DNA of 64,000 bases from Aliivibrio finisterrensis (GTDB taxonomy: Bacteria; Pseudomonadota; Gammaproteobacteria; Enterobacterales; Vibrionaceae). A program made the translations under genes and the position numbers. The stretch spans positions 1 to 64,000 of the forward strand of contig NZ_WBVP01000004.1 in assembly GCF_008933155.1 (NCBI RefSeq). Reading direction: 5' to 3'. The notes beneath the pieces were generated by a model. That model did not search any database and had not been told where the DNA came from. It saw nothing but the letters and a program-made list of their open reading frames with translations. This document shows positions 29,093 to 39,612 of the stretch, one piece after another; positions within the stretch are counted from its first letter, which is position 1; every line of letters starts with the position of its first letter.

Positions 29093-30304
29093 TTATAAAT
29101 ATACTTTCGGGTTGGTAGAACCCCAGATAACGTATAGCTCAGGCATACTACGACTGCTAAATGCTTCCATTTCTTTAGTTTCAATCGTCTCTTCATTTTG
29201 AGAGCCAAAAAGAACCACTTCATCACCTGGTTGAACATCAGCAATATCGCTAACATCTACCATAGTGGTATTCATAGACGTCACACCCACTACATTTGCT
29301 TTCTGGCCATTAATTAATACGTAGCCATTATTACCAATAGAGCGTACGTAGCCATCAGAATAGCCTAATGGTAGGTTAGCTAGAATAGAATCACGTCCCA
29401 ATACATAAGTACTGCTGTAGCCAATAGTGCTGCCTTTTGGTAAGTAATTTAAAGATGCCACAGAGGTTTTAAAGCGAACAATGCGCTTGTACTCTGGATT
29501 ACTTGGCATATCACCATAAAGTAGGCCACCAGGACGAACCATATCTAAATGTGCTTCTGGTAGGTTAATTGTAGTGTAAGAGTTTGCTACGTGTAGAGTG
29601 ATATTTTCACGATTTAACTGAGCTTCATCAATCAACCATTGGCTTTCTTGTTTGAATAAGTTCAGCTTTGTACGGATCTCTTCAACTGACTCATTTGGGA
29701 AGTGAGTCATAATGCCGACGATATTAACATGACCATTAAAGGCAATATTTAACGCTTCTTTTTTACCTTGTAACTGAGTCAGATCTAAACCATTACGTCC
29801 CATACCACCAGCATTTAGAGCTAAGTGTACTGGAATAATAGTATTATTTTTTTTTGCTAATTTAGCAATGGTATTAGCTTGCTCACTTGAACCAATTAAC
29901 TCTTCAATTTGGTATTCTAGACCTGATTGAATTTCATTTGGTGTTGCAGCGCGTACACGCATGATTTCGCCTTCGAAGCCTTTAGCTCGAACAATACGTG
30001 CTTCTTCATTACTAGTAATACCGATACATTCAACATTGCGATCAATCACAGATGCCATTAGGCCTTCAATACCATTACCATAAGCATCTGCTTTCATAAT
30101 TGCACACACTTTAGTCCCTTCTGATAAGGTATGTTTTAGCGTATCAATATTATGTTGAAAAGCCTTAGTATCAATCTCTAACCATGCATTGGTTTGTTGA
30201 ATTTTCTCTTGATTGGTTAACGTATCTAAAGAAAGTAAAGGAGCTGAATTCGCTACTGCTGGGAAAGCCAAGCTTAACGCCAACGCATATTTTGTAAACT
30301 TCAT
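29093..30304 (-). CDS. bsr: Periplasmic broad-spectrum amino acid racemase (BsrV type)
   Basis: PLP-dependent fold-III racemase related to alanine racemase but exported. It has a signal peptide (residues 1-20, ANS|AP region) and PLP lysine K71 in KADAYGNG. The motif MGRNGLD near 150 and a C-terminal block ending near PELYVIWGSTNP follow. It closely resembles Vibrio cholerae BsrV, which makes D-Met, D-Leu and other non-canonical D-amino acids that edit peptidoglycan and biofilms in stationary phase. ATG 30304 (403 residues) is preferred over TTG 30310. A cytoplasmic biosynthetic Alr would lack the signal peptide. Confidence 0.9.
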   Translation of the reverse strand: MKFTKYALALSLAFPAVANSAPLLSLDTLTNQEKIQQTNAWLEIDTKAFQHNIDTLKHTLSEGTKVCAIMKADAYGNGIEGLMASVIDRNVECIGITSNEEARIVRAKGFEGEIMRVRAATPNEIQSGLEYQIEELIGSSEQANTIAKLAKKNNTIIPVHLALNAGGMGRNGLDLTQLQGKKEALNIAFNGHVNIVGIMTHFPNESVEEIRTKLNLFKQESQWLIDEAQLNRENITLHVANSYTTINLPEAHLDMVRPGGLLYGDMPSNPEYKRIVRFKTSVASLNYLPKGSTIGYSSTYVLGRDSILANLPLGYSDGYVRSIGNNGYVLINGQKANVVGVTSMNTTMVDVSDIADVQPGDEVVLFGSQNEETIETKEMEAFSSRSMPELYVIWGSTNPKVYL

Positions 30305-30503
30305 AAACAACCGTTTCTATATAATAATTATCTTACAAATTTTGAAACGAGATTATATATTGCTTATTTTATAAGCTCTACAAAAAAACCTTACATTACA
30401 AACATCTAAACAATTAATAACAAAGACGTCGAAAACAAAAACCCGCAGCACACAATATATCTCACCTTACAAACACAAGTAACAACATTGCTACAATAAA
30501 TTA

Positions 30504-31589
30504 TTAAATCAAACTTAATTGCTGAAAAACCTCTCTATCTTTAAGCATAACACTTACTCCTATCAGTCTAATTTCTCGATTCTTTTGCCTTTCTAACACT
30601 TCGATAAGTAACTCTTCAAAAAATGGTAAGGTAAGACTGGAATGAACATGCTCAATTGTTGTTTGTTGAAAATCAGCAAATTTAATTTTAATCCCCTGCT
30701 TAGCAATACCTAAAGAACCATTCGCTTTAAGTAAACGTTTTTCTAGCTCTGGGTATAATTTAGTCTGAATCACCGACCAACACTCTTCAAAAGAATGAAT
30801 ATTATGAGTAAACGTTCTCTCTACTCCTACTGATTTTCGATTCCGTTCAGTAATAACTTCTCTCTCATCAATCCCATGCGAACGCTTCCAAAGTGAAGCC
30901 CCCATTTTTCCAAACCTTAACAATAACTCTCGCTGTTCGCATCGTTGCACATCATTGCACGTATATAAACCAAATTGGTGTAGCCGCTCTAAACTCACCT
31001 TACCAACACCGGGAATTTTCTCTAACGGTAATCCCTTTATTTCACTCATTACCTTCTCTGGGGTAATAACATATTGCCCGTTGGGTTTATTAAGATCGGA
31101 AGCAATTTTAGCTAAAAACTTAAGTGGTGCAATCCCTGCAGAAGCAGTCAGTTGCAACTCATTTAAAATATCTTTTCTGATTTGTTCAGCTATAAGTGTG
31201 GCTGAGCCGTATAATAGTGAGCAATCACTTACATCCAAATAGGCTTCATCTAATGAAAGGGGTTCAATTTTATCTGTATAGCGCTTAAAGATACGGTGAA
31301 TATGAAGAGAGACCTCTTTGTATACCTGCATTCGACCGGGTACAACGACTAAATTAGGGCACAGTTTTAATGCTTTTCCCGTTGGCATTGCTGAGCGTAT
31401 CCCAAACTTTCTTGCTTCATAATTACAAGTGCTTAGAACACCACGTTGCCTTTCGTGCCCGCCGACAGCCAGTGGCACATTTCGTAATAATGGGTTATCT
31501 CGCATTTCTACCGCTGCGTAAAAGCAATCCATATCTATATGAATTATTTTCCGACCTTTTTTCTCAGTATTTAACTGCGAGTTTTTCAT
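30504..31589 (-). CDS. dinB: DNA polymerase IV
   Basis: Y-family translesion polymerase of the SOS response. The 361 residues contain the two acidic motifs HIDMDCFYAAVE and SLDEAYLD, the helix-hairpin-helix IPGVGKVS and the little-finger segment SVGVERTF. The N-terminal extension before RKIIHID is about 18 residues longer than in E. coli. The frame stays open to TTG 31610, but that start touches the LexA box and has no ribosome site, so ATG 31589 is preferred. The 193 bp between dinB and bsrV show nothing definite. Confidence 0.95.
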   Translation of the reverse strand: MKNSQLNTEKKGRKIIHIDMDCFYAAVEMRDNPLLRNVPLAVGGHERQRGVLSTCNYEARKFGIRSAMPTGKALKLCPNLVVVPGRMQVYKEVSLHIHRIFKRYTDKIEPLSLDEAYLDVSDCSLLYGSATLIAEQIRKDILNELQLTASAGIAPLKFLAKIASDLNKPNGQYVITPEKVMSEIKGLPLEKIPGVGKVSLERLHQFGLYTCNDVQRCEQRELLLRFGKMGASLWKRSHGIDEREVITERNRKSVGVERTFTHNIHSFEECWSVIQTKLYPELEKRLLKANGSLGIAKQGIKIKFADFQQTTIEHVHSSLTLPFFEELLIEVLERQKNREIRLIGVSVMLKDREVFQQLSLI

Positions 31590-31610
31590 ATTTATGCTCA
31601 CACAACACAA

Positions 31611-31626
31611 CTGTATAAATAAACAG
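31611..31626 (-). promoter_or_regulatory. LexA (SOS) box of dinB
   Basis: CTGTATAAATAAACAG fits CTG-N10-CAG with an A/T-only centre. It ends 21 bp upstream of the dinB ATG, so it would overlap the promoter. Confidence 0.85.
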
Positions 31627-31684
31627 TTAAATGATAGCGCTGAATCATTTCAGATTCAAATAATTAATACCTACATCACGACTT

Positions 31685-31846
31685 ATACCATTCTGGATAA
31701 GTAGTTGTTCAGATAATTGCGTAGGAAAAATCGATTAGAGCAAGGTATAAATTACAGTAACTAGTGGACCTAATTACAAAATTTATAACGCTGATATAAT
31801 CGATTTTAACAAGCAAGAATGATCAAATACTTATGTAGATTGGTAT
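31685..31846 (+). mobile_element. 162-bp inverted-repeat element, copy 2 (MITE-like)
   Basis: Same unit and orientation as 20834-20995, with four differences in 162 positions. The same imperfect 19-bp terminal inverted repeats bound it. It fills most of the 342-bp gap between dinB and nqrM, and the rest holds the LexA box and the nqrM terminator. It carries no reading frame of its own. Confidence 0.8.
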
Positions 31847-31868
31847 TATTATGATGAGTGATCGCCAA

Positions 31869-31900
31869 ACAAAAAAAACAGCACTCAAAGGTGCTGTTTT
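31869..31900 (-). terminator. Terminator after nqrM
   Basis: AAAACAGCAC/GTGCTGTTTT stem with a 6-nt loop. The eight A on the forward strand give the T-tract on the reverse strand. Confidence 0.88.
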
Positions 31901-31931
31901 CATTTAAAGATTATTCGTCATCAAGAAAAAA

Positions 31932-32165
31932 TTATGCGATACGATCTTTTTCCCACGCCGCTAATTTTTCAGCTCGGATGGCTTCTTTGGCTTCACGTTT
32001 TTTACGTGCATCACACGGTTCAGGACAGTTACATACTTTATCGATACCAACAGCACCAAGACCGCCACAGCTACCTTTAACGACTTTACGTTGTACAATA
32101 TAGCCAATAGCCATTGCACCAATAACCGCTAAGAATACAAAAAAGGTAATTAGAAAAGTATTCAT
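31932..32165 (-). CDS. nqrM: Na+-NQR maturation protein NqrM
   Basis: Small membrane protein (77 residues; one N-terminal helix about 4-24) with four cysteines, C33, C45, C47 and C51, in GSCGG...VCNCPEPC. In Vibrio harveyi, NqrM together with ApbE is needed to assemble active Na+-NQR, probably by delivering iron to the NqrD/NqrE cysteine site. It lies 11 nt behind apbE, at the end of the nqr region. Confidence 0.93.
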   Translation of the reverse strand: MNTFLITFFVFLAVIGAMAIGYIVQRKVVKGSCGGLGAVGIDKVCNCPEPCDARKKREAKEAIRAEKLAAWEKDRIA

Positions 32166-32176
32166 TATCTACTCAC

Positions 32177-33211
32177 TTATTTCAAAAAAGGCTTAAAGGC
32201 TTCAGATGCGATTTCTTTAAAGCCATCTTGTGTCTTCACTATCATGAAAACAGGGATATTATGTTGTTTTGCGACTTCCATGCCTTTTTCTTCACCTAAC
32301 ACCATTAGGCCAGTTGCCAATCCATCAGCTGTCATCGACGATTTATCAAGCACTGTTACTGAGACAACTTTATTCGCTATTGGTTTACCCGTAATTGGGT
32401 TGATAATATGAGAGTAACGAACGCCCTCTTTTTCAAAGTATATACGATAATCACCTGAAGTCGCGACTGCGTGGTGACCAGGCTCTATAATTTCTTGAAT
32501 TGCTCGTTCATCAACGGATGGCTTCTCTATTGCAATACGCCAAGCAACATTTTCTTTGTTATTGCCTTTAACACGCATTTCACCGCCGACTTCAACCATG
32601 TAATTTGTGATGCCTAACTCTTCTAAGTAATTAGCAACAACGTCAACTCCCCAACCTTTCGCAATCGTTGATAAGTCTACATATAATTCAGGGATGTCTT
32701 TAGTTACCGTTGTTTCTGTCACATTAAGATGTTGAATCCCAACAATCGCACGACGAGCACTTAATTCTTCATCTGTAGGAACAACTTCTGGGCGAGCTTC
32801 TGGTCCAAACCCCCATAAATTAACAAGAGGTCCAACAGTAACGTCCAATGCTCCCATCGTTAATTGATTAAGACGCATCGCCTCTTTAATCACTGTTGCC
32901 GTATCTTTTGATACAGTAAATGGTGTAGAAGCAGTACTTTGATTAAAACGACTTAGCTCTGAGTCTTTACGATAAGTCGACATTTGATCATTAACTAATT
33001 CTAACTTTTTATCTACTTCTGTTTGAATTTCCTCAGCGGTAGGTAAGCCCTCTTGGTCTATAAACTTGATATTATAGCTTGTACCCATGGTTGGTCCATT
33101 CAGGTATACCTGTTCACGTTGATCACCGCATCCAGAAAGTAGTACTAGAGCAAAGGATACCAAAATAGCTGTTTTTACTTTATTTACTAAATGAGTAAAA
33201 CTGACAGTCAC
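32177..33211 (-). CDS. apbE: FAD:protein FMN transferase ApbE (lipoprotein)
   Basis: Attaches FMN by a phosphoester bond to threonines of NqrB and NqrC. The frame is open to 33349, but AAGGAG lies 6 nt before GTG 33211. Starting there gives 344 residues with a proper lipoprotein signal (lipobox LSGC, C28). Family motifs are GPTMGTSYNI, VDLSTIAKGWGVD, GGEMRVKG and SHIINPITGKP. It lies behind nqrF after a terminator and just before nqrM, matching its job in Na+-NQR flavinylation. Confidence 0.95.
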   Translation of the reverse strand: MTVSFTHLVNKVKTAILVSFALVLLSGCGDQREQVYLNGPTMGTSYNIKFIDQEGLPTAEEIQTEVDKKLELVNDQMSTYRKDSELSRFNQSTASTPFTVSKDTATVIKEAMRLNQLTMGALDVTVGPLVNLWGFGPEARPEVVPTDEELSARRAIVGIQHLNVTETTVTKDIPELYVDLSTIAKGWGVDVVANYLEELGITNYMVEVGGEMRVKGNNKENVAWRIAIEKPSVDERAIQEIIEPGHHAVATSGDYRIYFEKEGVRYSHIINPITGKPIANKVVSVTVLDKSSMTADGLATGLMVLGEEKGMEVAKQHNIPVFMIVKTQDGFKEIASEAFKPFLK

Positions 33212-33317
33212 TGCCAACTCCTTAATTAAATATAGATAATGCAACAAGGCACAGGAATATAGATTTACAAAACCTATATCCCTGTACTTTGTCAGGTTAT
33301 ATAGAGACATTAATACG

Positions 33318-33347
33318 AAAAAAGGCTGACTCAGTGATGAGTCAGCC
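33318..33347 (-). terminator. Terminator between nqrF and apbE
   Basis: Perfect 10-bp stem GGCTGACTCA/TGAGTCAGCC with a 4-nt loop, A/T-flanked on both sides, 21 nt past the nqrF stop. ApbE and NqrM would be made by read-through or from their own promoter. Confidence 0.9.
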
Positions 33348-33368
33348 AATATTTTTTACTTTAATGGG

Positions 33369-34595
33369 TTAACCACCAAAGTCATCTAGCAAGATGTTTT
33401 CATCTTCAACACCAAGATCTTTCAGCATACCTATAACAGCAGCATTCATCATTGGTGGACCACACATGTAGTATTCACAATCTTCAGGTGCTTCATGATC
33501 TTTCAAGTAGTTTTCATAAAGTACATTGTGAATGAAGCCTGTGTAACCATCCCAGTTATCTTCTGGCATTGGATCAGAAAGAGCACAATGCCATACGAAG
33601 TTTTCGTTATCAGCGGCTAGGCCATCGAAATCTTCAACATAGAACATTTCACGCTTAGAACGAGCACCATACCAGTAAGACATCTTACGCTTAGATTTAA
33701 GACGTAAAAGTTGGTCAAAGATATGAGAACGCATTGGCGCCATACCTGCACCACCACCGATGAATACCATTTCATTATCTGTGTCTTTAGCAAAAAACTC
33801 ACCAAATGGACCAGAAATAGTACATTTGTCGCCTTCTTTAAGAGACCAGATGTATGAAGACATCACACCAGGAGCTACATCAGGGTTATTTGGCGGCGGA
33901 GTTGCAATACGAACGTTAAGCTTGATAATGCCTTTCTCTTCTGGGTATGACGCCATAGAGTAAGCACGGATCGAATGCTCATTTACGATTGACTCATAAC
34001 GGAATAGGTTAAACTTATCCCAATCGCCACGATATTCTTCAGGAATATCGAAATCTGAGTATTTAATGTGGTGTGGTTCAGCTTCAATTTGAATATAACC
34101 ACCAGCACGGAATGGAACTTCTTCACCATCAGGGATAGCAAGAGCCAATTCTTTGATGAAAGTCGCTTCGTTATCATTAGAGATAACGGTACATTCCCAC
34201 TTTTTAACACCAAAGATTTCTTCTGGAAGTTCAATTTCCATGTCAGTTTTCATTGCAACTTGACATGCTAGACGCTCACCTTCACGAGCCTCACCTTTTG
34301 AAATGTGATCAAGTTCTGTAGGTAGAATATCACCACCGCCAGATTTCACTTTCACACGACACTGACCACAAGAGCCACCACCACCACATGCAGATGATAC
34401 AAAAATACCCGCGCTACCAAGAGCATTAAGTAGTTTGCTACCAGGCTGTGTAATGATCGCTTTATCAGCATCGCCGTTTACAGAGATAGTAATGTCACCT
34501 GATGGTACTAGCTTAGATTTAGCAAATAAAATCACTAATACTAAAGCCAATACAATAATGGTAAACATCGCTACACCAAGAATAATGCTTTGCAT
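33369..34595 (-). CDS. nqrF: Na+-NQR subunit F (NADH dehydrogenase, 2Fe-2S and FAD)
   Basis: Electron-entry subunit of the sodium pump. The 408 residues have one N-terminal helix (about 5-25). A ferredoxin-like domain follows with 2Fe-2S ligands C70, C76, C79 and C111, then a ferredoxin-reductase module. The latter has FAD motif [14 protein letters not shown] motif [20 protein letters not shown] and terminal aromatic-bearing DDFGG. It is the last of six tightly spaced nqr genes. Confidence 0.97.
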   Translation of the reverse strand: MQSIILGVAMFTIIVLALVLVILFAKSKLVPSGDITISVNGDADKAIITQPGSKLLNALGSAGIFVSSACGGGGSCGQCRVKVKSGGGDILPTELDHISKGEAREGERLACQVAMKTDMEIELPEEIFGVKKWECTVISNDNEATFIKELALAIPDGEEVPFRAGGYIQIEAEPHHIKYSDFDIPEEYRGDWDKFNLFRYESIVNEHSIRAYSMASYPEEKGIIKLNVRIATPPPNNPDVAPGVMSSYIWSLKEGDKCTISGPFGEFFAKDTDNEMVFIGGGAGMAPMRSHIFDQLLRLKSKRKMSYWYGARSKREMFYVEDFDGLAADNENFVWHCALSDPMPEDNWDGYTGFIHNVLYENYLKDHEAPEDCEYYMCGPPMMNAAVIGMLKDLGVEDENILLDDFGG

Positions 34596-34624
34596 TTGTT
34601 ATTCCTTATTATTGGGTGCTTACC

Positions 34625-35221
34625 CTACAGTTGAACACCAGAGAAAGACATAAAGCCTAACGCCATTAAACCTACTGTAATGAAAGTAATACCTAGACCA
34701 CGAAGACCAGGAGGTACATCTGAATACTTCATCTTTTCACGAATACCAGCAAGTGCAACGATAGCTAGCATCCAACCTATACCAGAACCAAGACCATATA
34801 CTACAGATTCAGCAAAGTTATAGTCACGCTGTACCATGAAAGATACACCACCGAAAATTGCACAGTTAACTGTGATTAACGGAAGGAAGATACCTAGCGC
34901 ATTGTACAAAGGTGGAAAGAAGCGATCTAAGATCATTTCTAAGATTTGTACGAGTGCTGCAATAACACCGATAAAGGTAATAAAGCTAAGGAATGTTAAA
35001 TCAACACCCGCTACAATCGCATTTTCTTTCAGCAAGTAAGTATAAACAAGGTTGTTCACAGGTACCGCAATAGTAAGAACCACAACTACTGCAACACCAA
35101 GGCCAAACGATGTTTTTACTTTCTTGGACACAGCTAAGAAAGTACACATACCGAGGAAGAAAGAAAGTGCCATGTTTTCGATGAAAATCGATTTAACAAA
35201 TAAACTAATATAATGTTCCAT
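34625..35221 (-). CDS. nqrE: Na+-NQR subunit E
   Basis: Integral membrane subunit, 198 residues and six helices, homologous to NqrD and RnfA. C26 and C120 are conserved; with NqrD C29 and C112 they hold an intramembrane Fe or 2Fe-2S centre that passes electrons across the membrane. It is 7 nt behind nqrD. Confidence 0.96.
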   Translation of the reverse strand: MEHYISLFVKSIFIENMALSFFLGMCTFLAVSKKVKTSFGLGVAVVVVLTIAVPVNNLVYTYLLKENAIVAGVDLTFLSFITFIGVIAALVQILEMILDRFFPPLYNALGIFLPLITVNCAIFGGVSFMVQRDYNFAESVVYGLGSGIGWMLAIVALAGIREKMKYSDVPPGLRGLGITFITVGLMALGFMSFSGVQL

Positions 35222-35228
35222 TCTGACC

Positions 35229-35861
35229 CTACTCCTTTGCTTCTACTTGTTCAGGTTTCATAATGCGGATAGCCCAAATCATAAAACCAATTAAGAAGAA
35301 TGCAGATGGTGCTAGAAGCATTAAGCCATTTGGTTGGTACCAGCCACCGTTCGAAACAAGTGGAAGAACCTCAACACCAAACAATTTACCAGAACCTAAA
35401 AGCTCACGGAAAAATGCAACTGTCATCAATACAAAACCATAACCAAGACCATTGCCAAGACCATCAATAAACGATGGAAGAGGTGCTGATTTCATTGCAA
35501 ATGCTTCTGCACGACCCATTACAATACAGTTTGTAATAATCAAACTTACAAATACTGAAAGCTGCTTAGATATATCATAAAGATATGCTTTCAATACTTG
35601 GTCAACAACAATTACCAAAGAAGCAATGATCGTCATCTGAACGATGATACGAACACTGTTTGGCATATAGTTACGAATTAGCGAAACGAATAAGTTAGAT
35701 AATGCAGTAACAAACATTACTGCAATTGTCATTACAAAAGCCGTTTCCAATTTGGTAGTTACAGCTAGAGCCGAACATACACCAAGAACTTGAAGCGCGA
35801 TTGGGTTGTTATCCAACACCGGCGCTAAAATGCTCTTTTTCATTTCTTTTGTGCTAGCCAT
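35229..35861 (-). CDS. nqrD: Na+-NQR subunit D
   Basis: Integral membrane subunit, 210 residues and six helices, inverted-topology partner of NqrE. The cluster cysteines C29 (VLGVCS) and C112 ([12 protein letters not shown]) are present. Its start overlaps the nqrC stop by one base. Confidence 0.96.
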   Translation of the reverse strand: MASTKEMKKSILAPVLDNNPIALQVLGVCSALAVTTKLETAFVMTIAVMFVTALSNLFVSLIRNYMPNSVRIIVQMTIIASLVIVVDQVLKAYLYDISKQLSVFVSLIITNCIVMGRAEAFAMKSAPLPSFIDGLGNGLGYGFVLMTVAFFRELLGSGKLFGVEVLPLVSNGGWYQPNGLMLLAPSAFFLIGFMIWAIRIMKPEQVEAKE

Positions 35862-36643
35862 TAGTTCAGACCTCCATTACGAACTTTAGTAAGGAATGGA
35901 CCGAAGCCATCATTGCCTAACCAGAAGTCAAACGTGTGTTGAACACCATTACCTGTTAGCGTTGCACCAGAAAGACCATCTACGCCGTGCTCAGAGTCAG
36001 CTGGAGCGCCGCCTTTAACAATCTTAATTGCAGGGTTATGATTTGCATCAAACAATTTTTTACCTACAAATTGTGCACGCCATGTTGGGTTTTCCACTTC
36101 ACCACCAAGGCCCGGAGTCTCCCCTTGGTCGTAATAAGTAATACCAGCGATGGTATTACCATCAGTCTCAACAGCAACAAATGCATACATCATTGACCAT
36201 AAGCCAGTGCCGTGAACAGGGATAATAACTTTAGATACTTTATCACCATCTTTAACTAGGTAAACAACACCTACGTTAGCACGACGAATAATGTTTGCTT
36301 TATCTTGCTCAGCAGTTAGTTTTACAGACTCATCTGGATTTTTAGCCGCTTTACGTTGGTCATAATTAGCTGCTGTAGAACCATCTTTAGCTGTCTCTAC
36401 AAAATCACCCGTTTTGAAATCAACAAGACGTGGCTCAATGTTTGCCGCGAACAACTCAGGAATTGAGCCTTCACCAGTAACACCAGCAACTTGAATGATT
36501 TTGCTTTGCTTATCTAGCACGGCATTAGCTTGCTGTTTAGGTTTAAGAACAACAGCAGCAGTTGATACGATGATTGAACACACTAAGCTCAAACCAATAA
36601 CAACACCGAGTGTTCTTTTAATGCTATCGTTATTACTTGCCAT
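35861..36643 (-). CDS. nqrC: Na+-NQR subunit C (covalent FMN)
   Basis: A 260-residue subunit with one N-terminal helix (about 12-33) and a periplasmic FMN-binding domain. The flavinylation motif SGAT at 225-228 marks T228 as the FMN attachment site, a substrate of ApbE. The gene overlaps nqrB by 11 nt and nqrD by one. Confidence 0.96.
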   Translation of the reverse strand: MASNNDSIKRTLGVVIGLSLVCSIIVSTAAVVLKPKQQANAVLDKQSKIIQVAGVTGEGSIPELFAANIEPRLVDFKTGDFVETAKDGSTAANYDQRKAAKNPDESVKLTAEQDKANIIRRANVGVVYLVKDGDKVSKVIIPVHGTGLWSMMYAFVAVETDGNTIAGITYYDQGETPGLGGEVENPTWRAQFVGKKLFDANHNPAIKIVKGGAPADSEHGVDGLSGATLTGNGVQHTFDFWLGNDGFGPFLTKVRNGGLN

Positions 36644-37877
36644 AGCGTTTTAGTCTCCGTTTCACGTTACCTTCAACTACAAGGTTATCAAACAGTGGAG
36701 CAAATAGGTTTGCAAACAGAATAGCTAACATCATACCTTCTGGATATGCAGGGTTAACTACACGGATCATTACAGCCATAGCACCAATTAAAATACCGTA
36801 CCACCACTTAGCTTTATTTGTAAACGATGCCGATACAGGGTCGGTAGCCATAAAGATCATACCAAACGCAAAGCCACCTAAAACTAGGTGCCAATACCAA
36901 GGCATACTAAACATTGCGTTTGTATCAGAGCCGATCAAGTTAAACAGTGTTGACACTGCAACCATACCGATCATAACACCCGTAATAATACGCCAAGATG
37001 CAATACGCATATAAACAATCATTAGGCCACCAAGGATCAAAGCAAGAGTCGAAACCTCACCAATTGAACCTGGGATATTACCAATAAACGCATCCATCCA
37101 AGAGATAATGTTGCCAGTTACTGTATTTACTAGTCCACCTTGACCGCTTTGTGCCCATTGGCTAAGTGCAGTTGCACCAGAGAAACCATCAGCAGCAGTC
37201 CAAACCGTGTCACCTGAAATTTGCGCTGGGTATGCAAAGAATAAGAATGCACGACCCGCAAGTGCTGGGTTAAGGAAGTTACGACCTGTACCGCCAAAGA
37301 TCTCTTTTGCAACAACAACACCAAAGGTAATACCTAACGCTGCTTGCCATAAAGGAAGTGTTGCTGGAAGGATCAATGCGAACAGAATAGAAGTAACGAA
37401 GAAACCTTCATTTACTTCATGCTTACGCACCATACAGAACAATACTTCCCAGAAACCACCAACGATAAATACCGTTGCGTAGATAGGTAAGAAGTAAGTA
37501 GCACCCAGAAGCATGCTACTGCCCCAGCCAGCATCGGAACTTATGGTACCGCCTAACATTTCAGTTAGCCAGTAATGCCAGTTTCCAGAGATAACTGCAG
37601 CTAGCTCAACACCAGAATACATATGCTCAAGAGCAACGATTGCTTGGTGACCTGCGTTGTACATACCCCAGAATGTAGCGGGGAATACCGCAAACCACAC
37701 CATGATCATGATACGTTTTAAATCAACGCTATCACGAACATGAGAACCACCTTTAGTAACTAAACCTGGTGTATAGAAAAGCGTTGCTGCTGCTTCATAC
37801 AGAGCAAACCATTTTTCATGCTTTCCACCAGGTTCGAAATTAGGTTCAATTTTTTCAATAAACTTTAATAGGCTCAT
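36633..37877 (-). CDS. nqrB: Na+-NQR subunit B (covalent FMN, riboflavin, Na+ path)
   Basis: Core membrane subunit, 414 residues and about ten helices. T236 in SGATALSQ is the covalent FMN site, at the same residue number as in V. cholerae Nqr[19 protein letters not shown] and MATDPVSA are family blocks. It starts 3 nt after nqrA. Confidence 0.97.
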   Translation of the reverse strand: MSLLKFIEKIEPNFEPGGKHEKWFALYEAAATLFYTPGLVTKGGSHVRDSVDLKRIMIMVWFAVFPATFWGMYNAGHQAIVALEHMYSGVELAAVISGNWHYWLTEMLGGTISSDAGWGSSMLLGATYFLPIYATVFIVGGFWEVLFCMVRKHEVNEGFFVTSILFALILPATLPLWQAALGITFGVVVAKEIFGGTGRNFLNPALAGRAFLFFAYPAQISGDTVWTAADGFSGATALSQWAQSGQGGLVNTVTGNIISWMDAFIGNIPGSIGEVSTLALILGGLMIVYMRIASWRIITGVMIGMVAVSTLFNLIGSDTNAMFSMPWYWHLVLGGFAFGMIFMATDPVSASFTNKAKWWYGILIGAMAVMIRVVNPAYPEGMMLAILFANLFAPLFDNLVVEGNVKRRLKRYGK

Positions 37878-37880
37878 CGA

Positions 37881-39221
37881 TTACCCTTCCTTCTCGATGG
37901 TATCCAAGATCTCACGAAGCATTGGACCATACTCATATTTACCAGGGCACACATATGTACATAGGCCTAGATCATCTTCATCTAATTCTAATGCACCTAA
38001 ACGTGCTGCACTGTCAACATCGCCAGCACAAAGATCACGTAATAACATCGTTGGTTCCATATCTAATGGCATTACACGTTCGTAATTACCGATTGGCACC
38101 ATTGCACGATCACTACCATTAGTAGTAGTCGTCATGTTAAATACTTGACCCGAGAATACATGGCTTAGGAAAGAACGAGTTACTGAGAACTTGTTTTTGC
38201 CAGGAACAGCCCAACCAAACAACTCTTTTTCACGTCCTTCACGAAGAACTGAAACTTGTTGATGGTAACGACCAAGATAAGCGTGAGGACCTGCTGCTTG
38301 AGTACCGTTAAGTACTGAACCAGAGATAACACGTACTTCACCAGGCATCACTTCACTGTCAGTCAATTCCTGTAAGCTAGCACCCGTAATAGTACGAACT
38401 AAACGAGGATTATTTACTGCAGGACCAGCTAAAGATACGATTCTGTCTGAGTAAATTTCACCCGTTAAGAAAAGTTGACCAAATGCGATCACATCTTGGT
38501 AGCCAATGCTCCATGCTACATTCTTTGTATCTACAGGATACAAGAAGTGCATGTGTGTACCAGCTAGACCAGCTGGATGCGGGCCATCGAATACATGTTC
38601 TTCAACATTATTCTGAGAAGAGCGAGGTAAGCTACCGCCTTTTTTACATACATACACTTTCTCATCTGTTAATACAGATAATAAGTCTAAGCCTGCAACA
38701 AAAGCCTCTTTTTGTTGGTTAATGATCACTTCTGTATCAGCTGCTAAAGGATTAGTATCCATAGCTGTAACAAAGATAGCCTTTGTTTTAGAGTCGATCG
38801 CTGGAACCTTGCTGAACGGACGAGTACGTAATGCAGTCCATGCACCAGAATCAACCAGTTGTGTTTTAATCGTTTCACGATCAAGAGACACTAGTTCATT
38901 TGCTGCATAGCTATTAAAAGTAACCTGCTCTTCGCCTTCAACTGCAATTACTACAGATTGAAGTACACGCTTCGCACCACGGTTAATTTCAATAACCTTA
39001 CCACTTACAGGAGCAGTAAAAATAACGCCTGGATTCTTTTTATCAGCAAAAAGAACCTGACCTTTTTTTACTACATCTTCCACGCGGACATGCATCGTAG
39101 GACGCATACCAACGTACTCTTCGCCAAGCAAGGCGACTTTAGTGATGGATTTACCATCATTAATCACCTGAGTTGGAGCTCCTGCAATAGGAAGGTCCAA
39201 ACCCTTTTTTATTGTAATCAT
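37881..39221 (-). CDS. nqrA: Na+-NQR subunit A
   Basis: Soluble peripheral subunit associated with ubiquinone and inhibitor binding, first gene of the operon. The frame is open to TTG 39233, but the conserved N-terminus [14 protein letters not shown] begins at ATG 39221 (446 residues, family length). AAGTG a few bases upstream is the only ribosome site. The nqr promoter must lie in 39222-39500; several A/T-rich hexamers occur there but none stands out. Confidence 0.96.
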   Translation of the reverse strand: MITIKKGLDLPIAGAPTQVINDGKSITKVALLGEEYVGMRPTMHVRVEDVVKKGQVLFADKKNPGVIFTAPVSGKVIEINRGAKRVLQSVVIAVEGEEQVTFNSYAANELVSLDRETIKTQLVDSGAWTALRTRPFSKVPAIDSKTKAIFVTAMDTNPLAADTEVIINQQKEAFVAGLDLLSVLTDEKVYVCKKGGSLPRSSQNNVEEHVFDGPHPAGLAGTHMHFLYPVDTKNVAWSIGYQDVIAFGQLFLTGEIYSDRIVSLAGPAVNNPRLVRTITGASLQELTDSEVMPGEVRVISGSVLNGTQAAGPHAYLGRYHQQVSVLREGREKELFGWAVPGKNKFSVTRSFLSHVFSGQVFNMTTTTNGSDRAMVPIGNYERVMPLDMEPTMLLRDLCAGDVDSAARLGALELDEDDLGLCTYVCPGKYEYGPMLREILDTIEKEG

Positions 39222-39504
39222 ACGCACTTGCACTAATTTTATGGGAAAAAAGATTCTATATAAGACACGACATTACTAATAGGTTTAATACTGTTAATTC
39301 GAAAACCGCAGTACATAACATTTTAGTAATATGCTTTTTACATAAATACGAAAAAGCTGTTTTAAGGCCGAAGATTCTATCATTTTTTATAGTGAAAATG
39401 CCATGTGCAATCTCCATATTCCTACTATTTTTTGCTATTCATTATTAAAAGTCATAGAAATATGTTGAGAATTTTGGACCAAGTGCACAATTCTTGTTCA
39501 AAAT

Positions 39505-39526
39505 CAAAAAATACCACTTAAGTGGT
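39505..39526 (-). terminator. Terminator after bolA
   Basis: A 14-bp perfect palindrome ACCACTTAAGTGGT followed on the reverse strand by ATTTTTTG. It is the only clear feature in the 391-bp gap between the nqrA start and bolA. Confidence 0.75.
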
Positions 39527-39612
39527 CCTCAAACCTACAGATAACCAATTTTCAACATGCTGCATCATGGTGTATTTATTTTATGTTAAAAATAAACATT
39601 TCATTTTCAACT

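Noticed and set aside
29073-29100. Third copy of the 162-bp element (TTTATACCAAT near 29073)
   Set aside because: Only the first dozen bases resemble an element end; no further similarity follows.
31858-32103. Forward 81-codon frame opposite nqrM
   Set aside because: It runs antisense through the nqrM coding region and terminator, has no ribosome site and shows no protein-like character.
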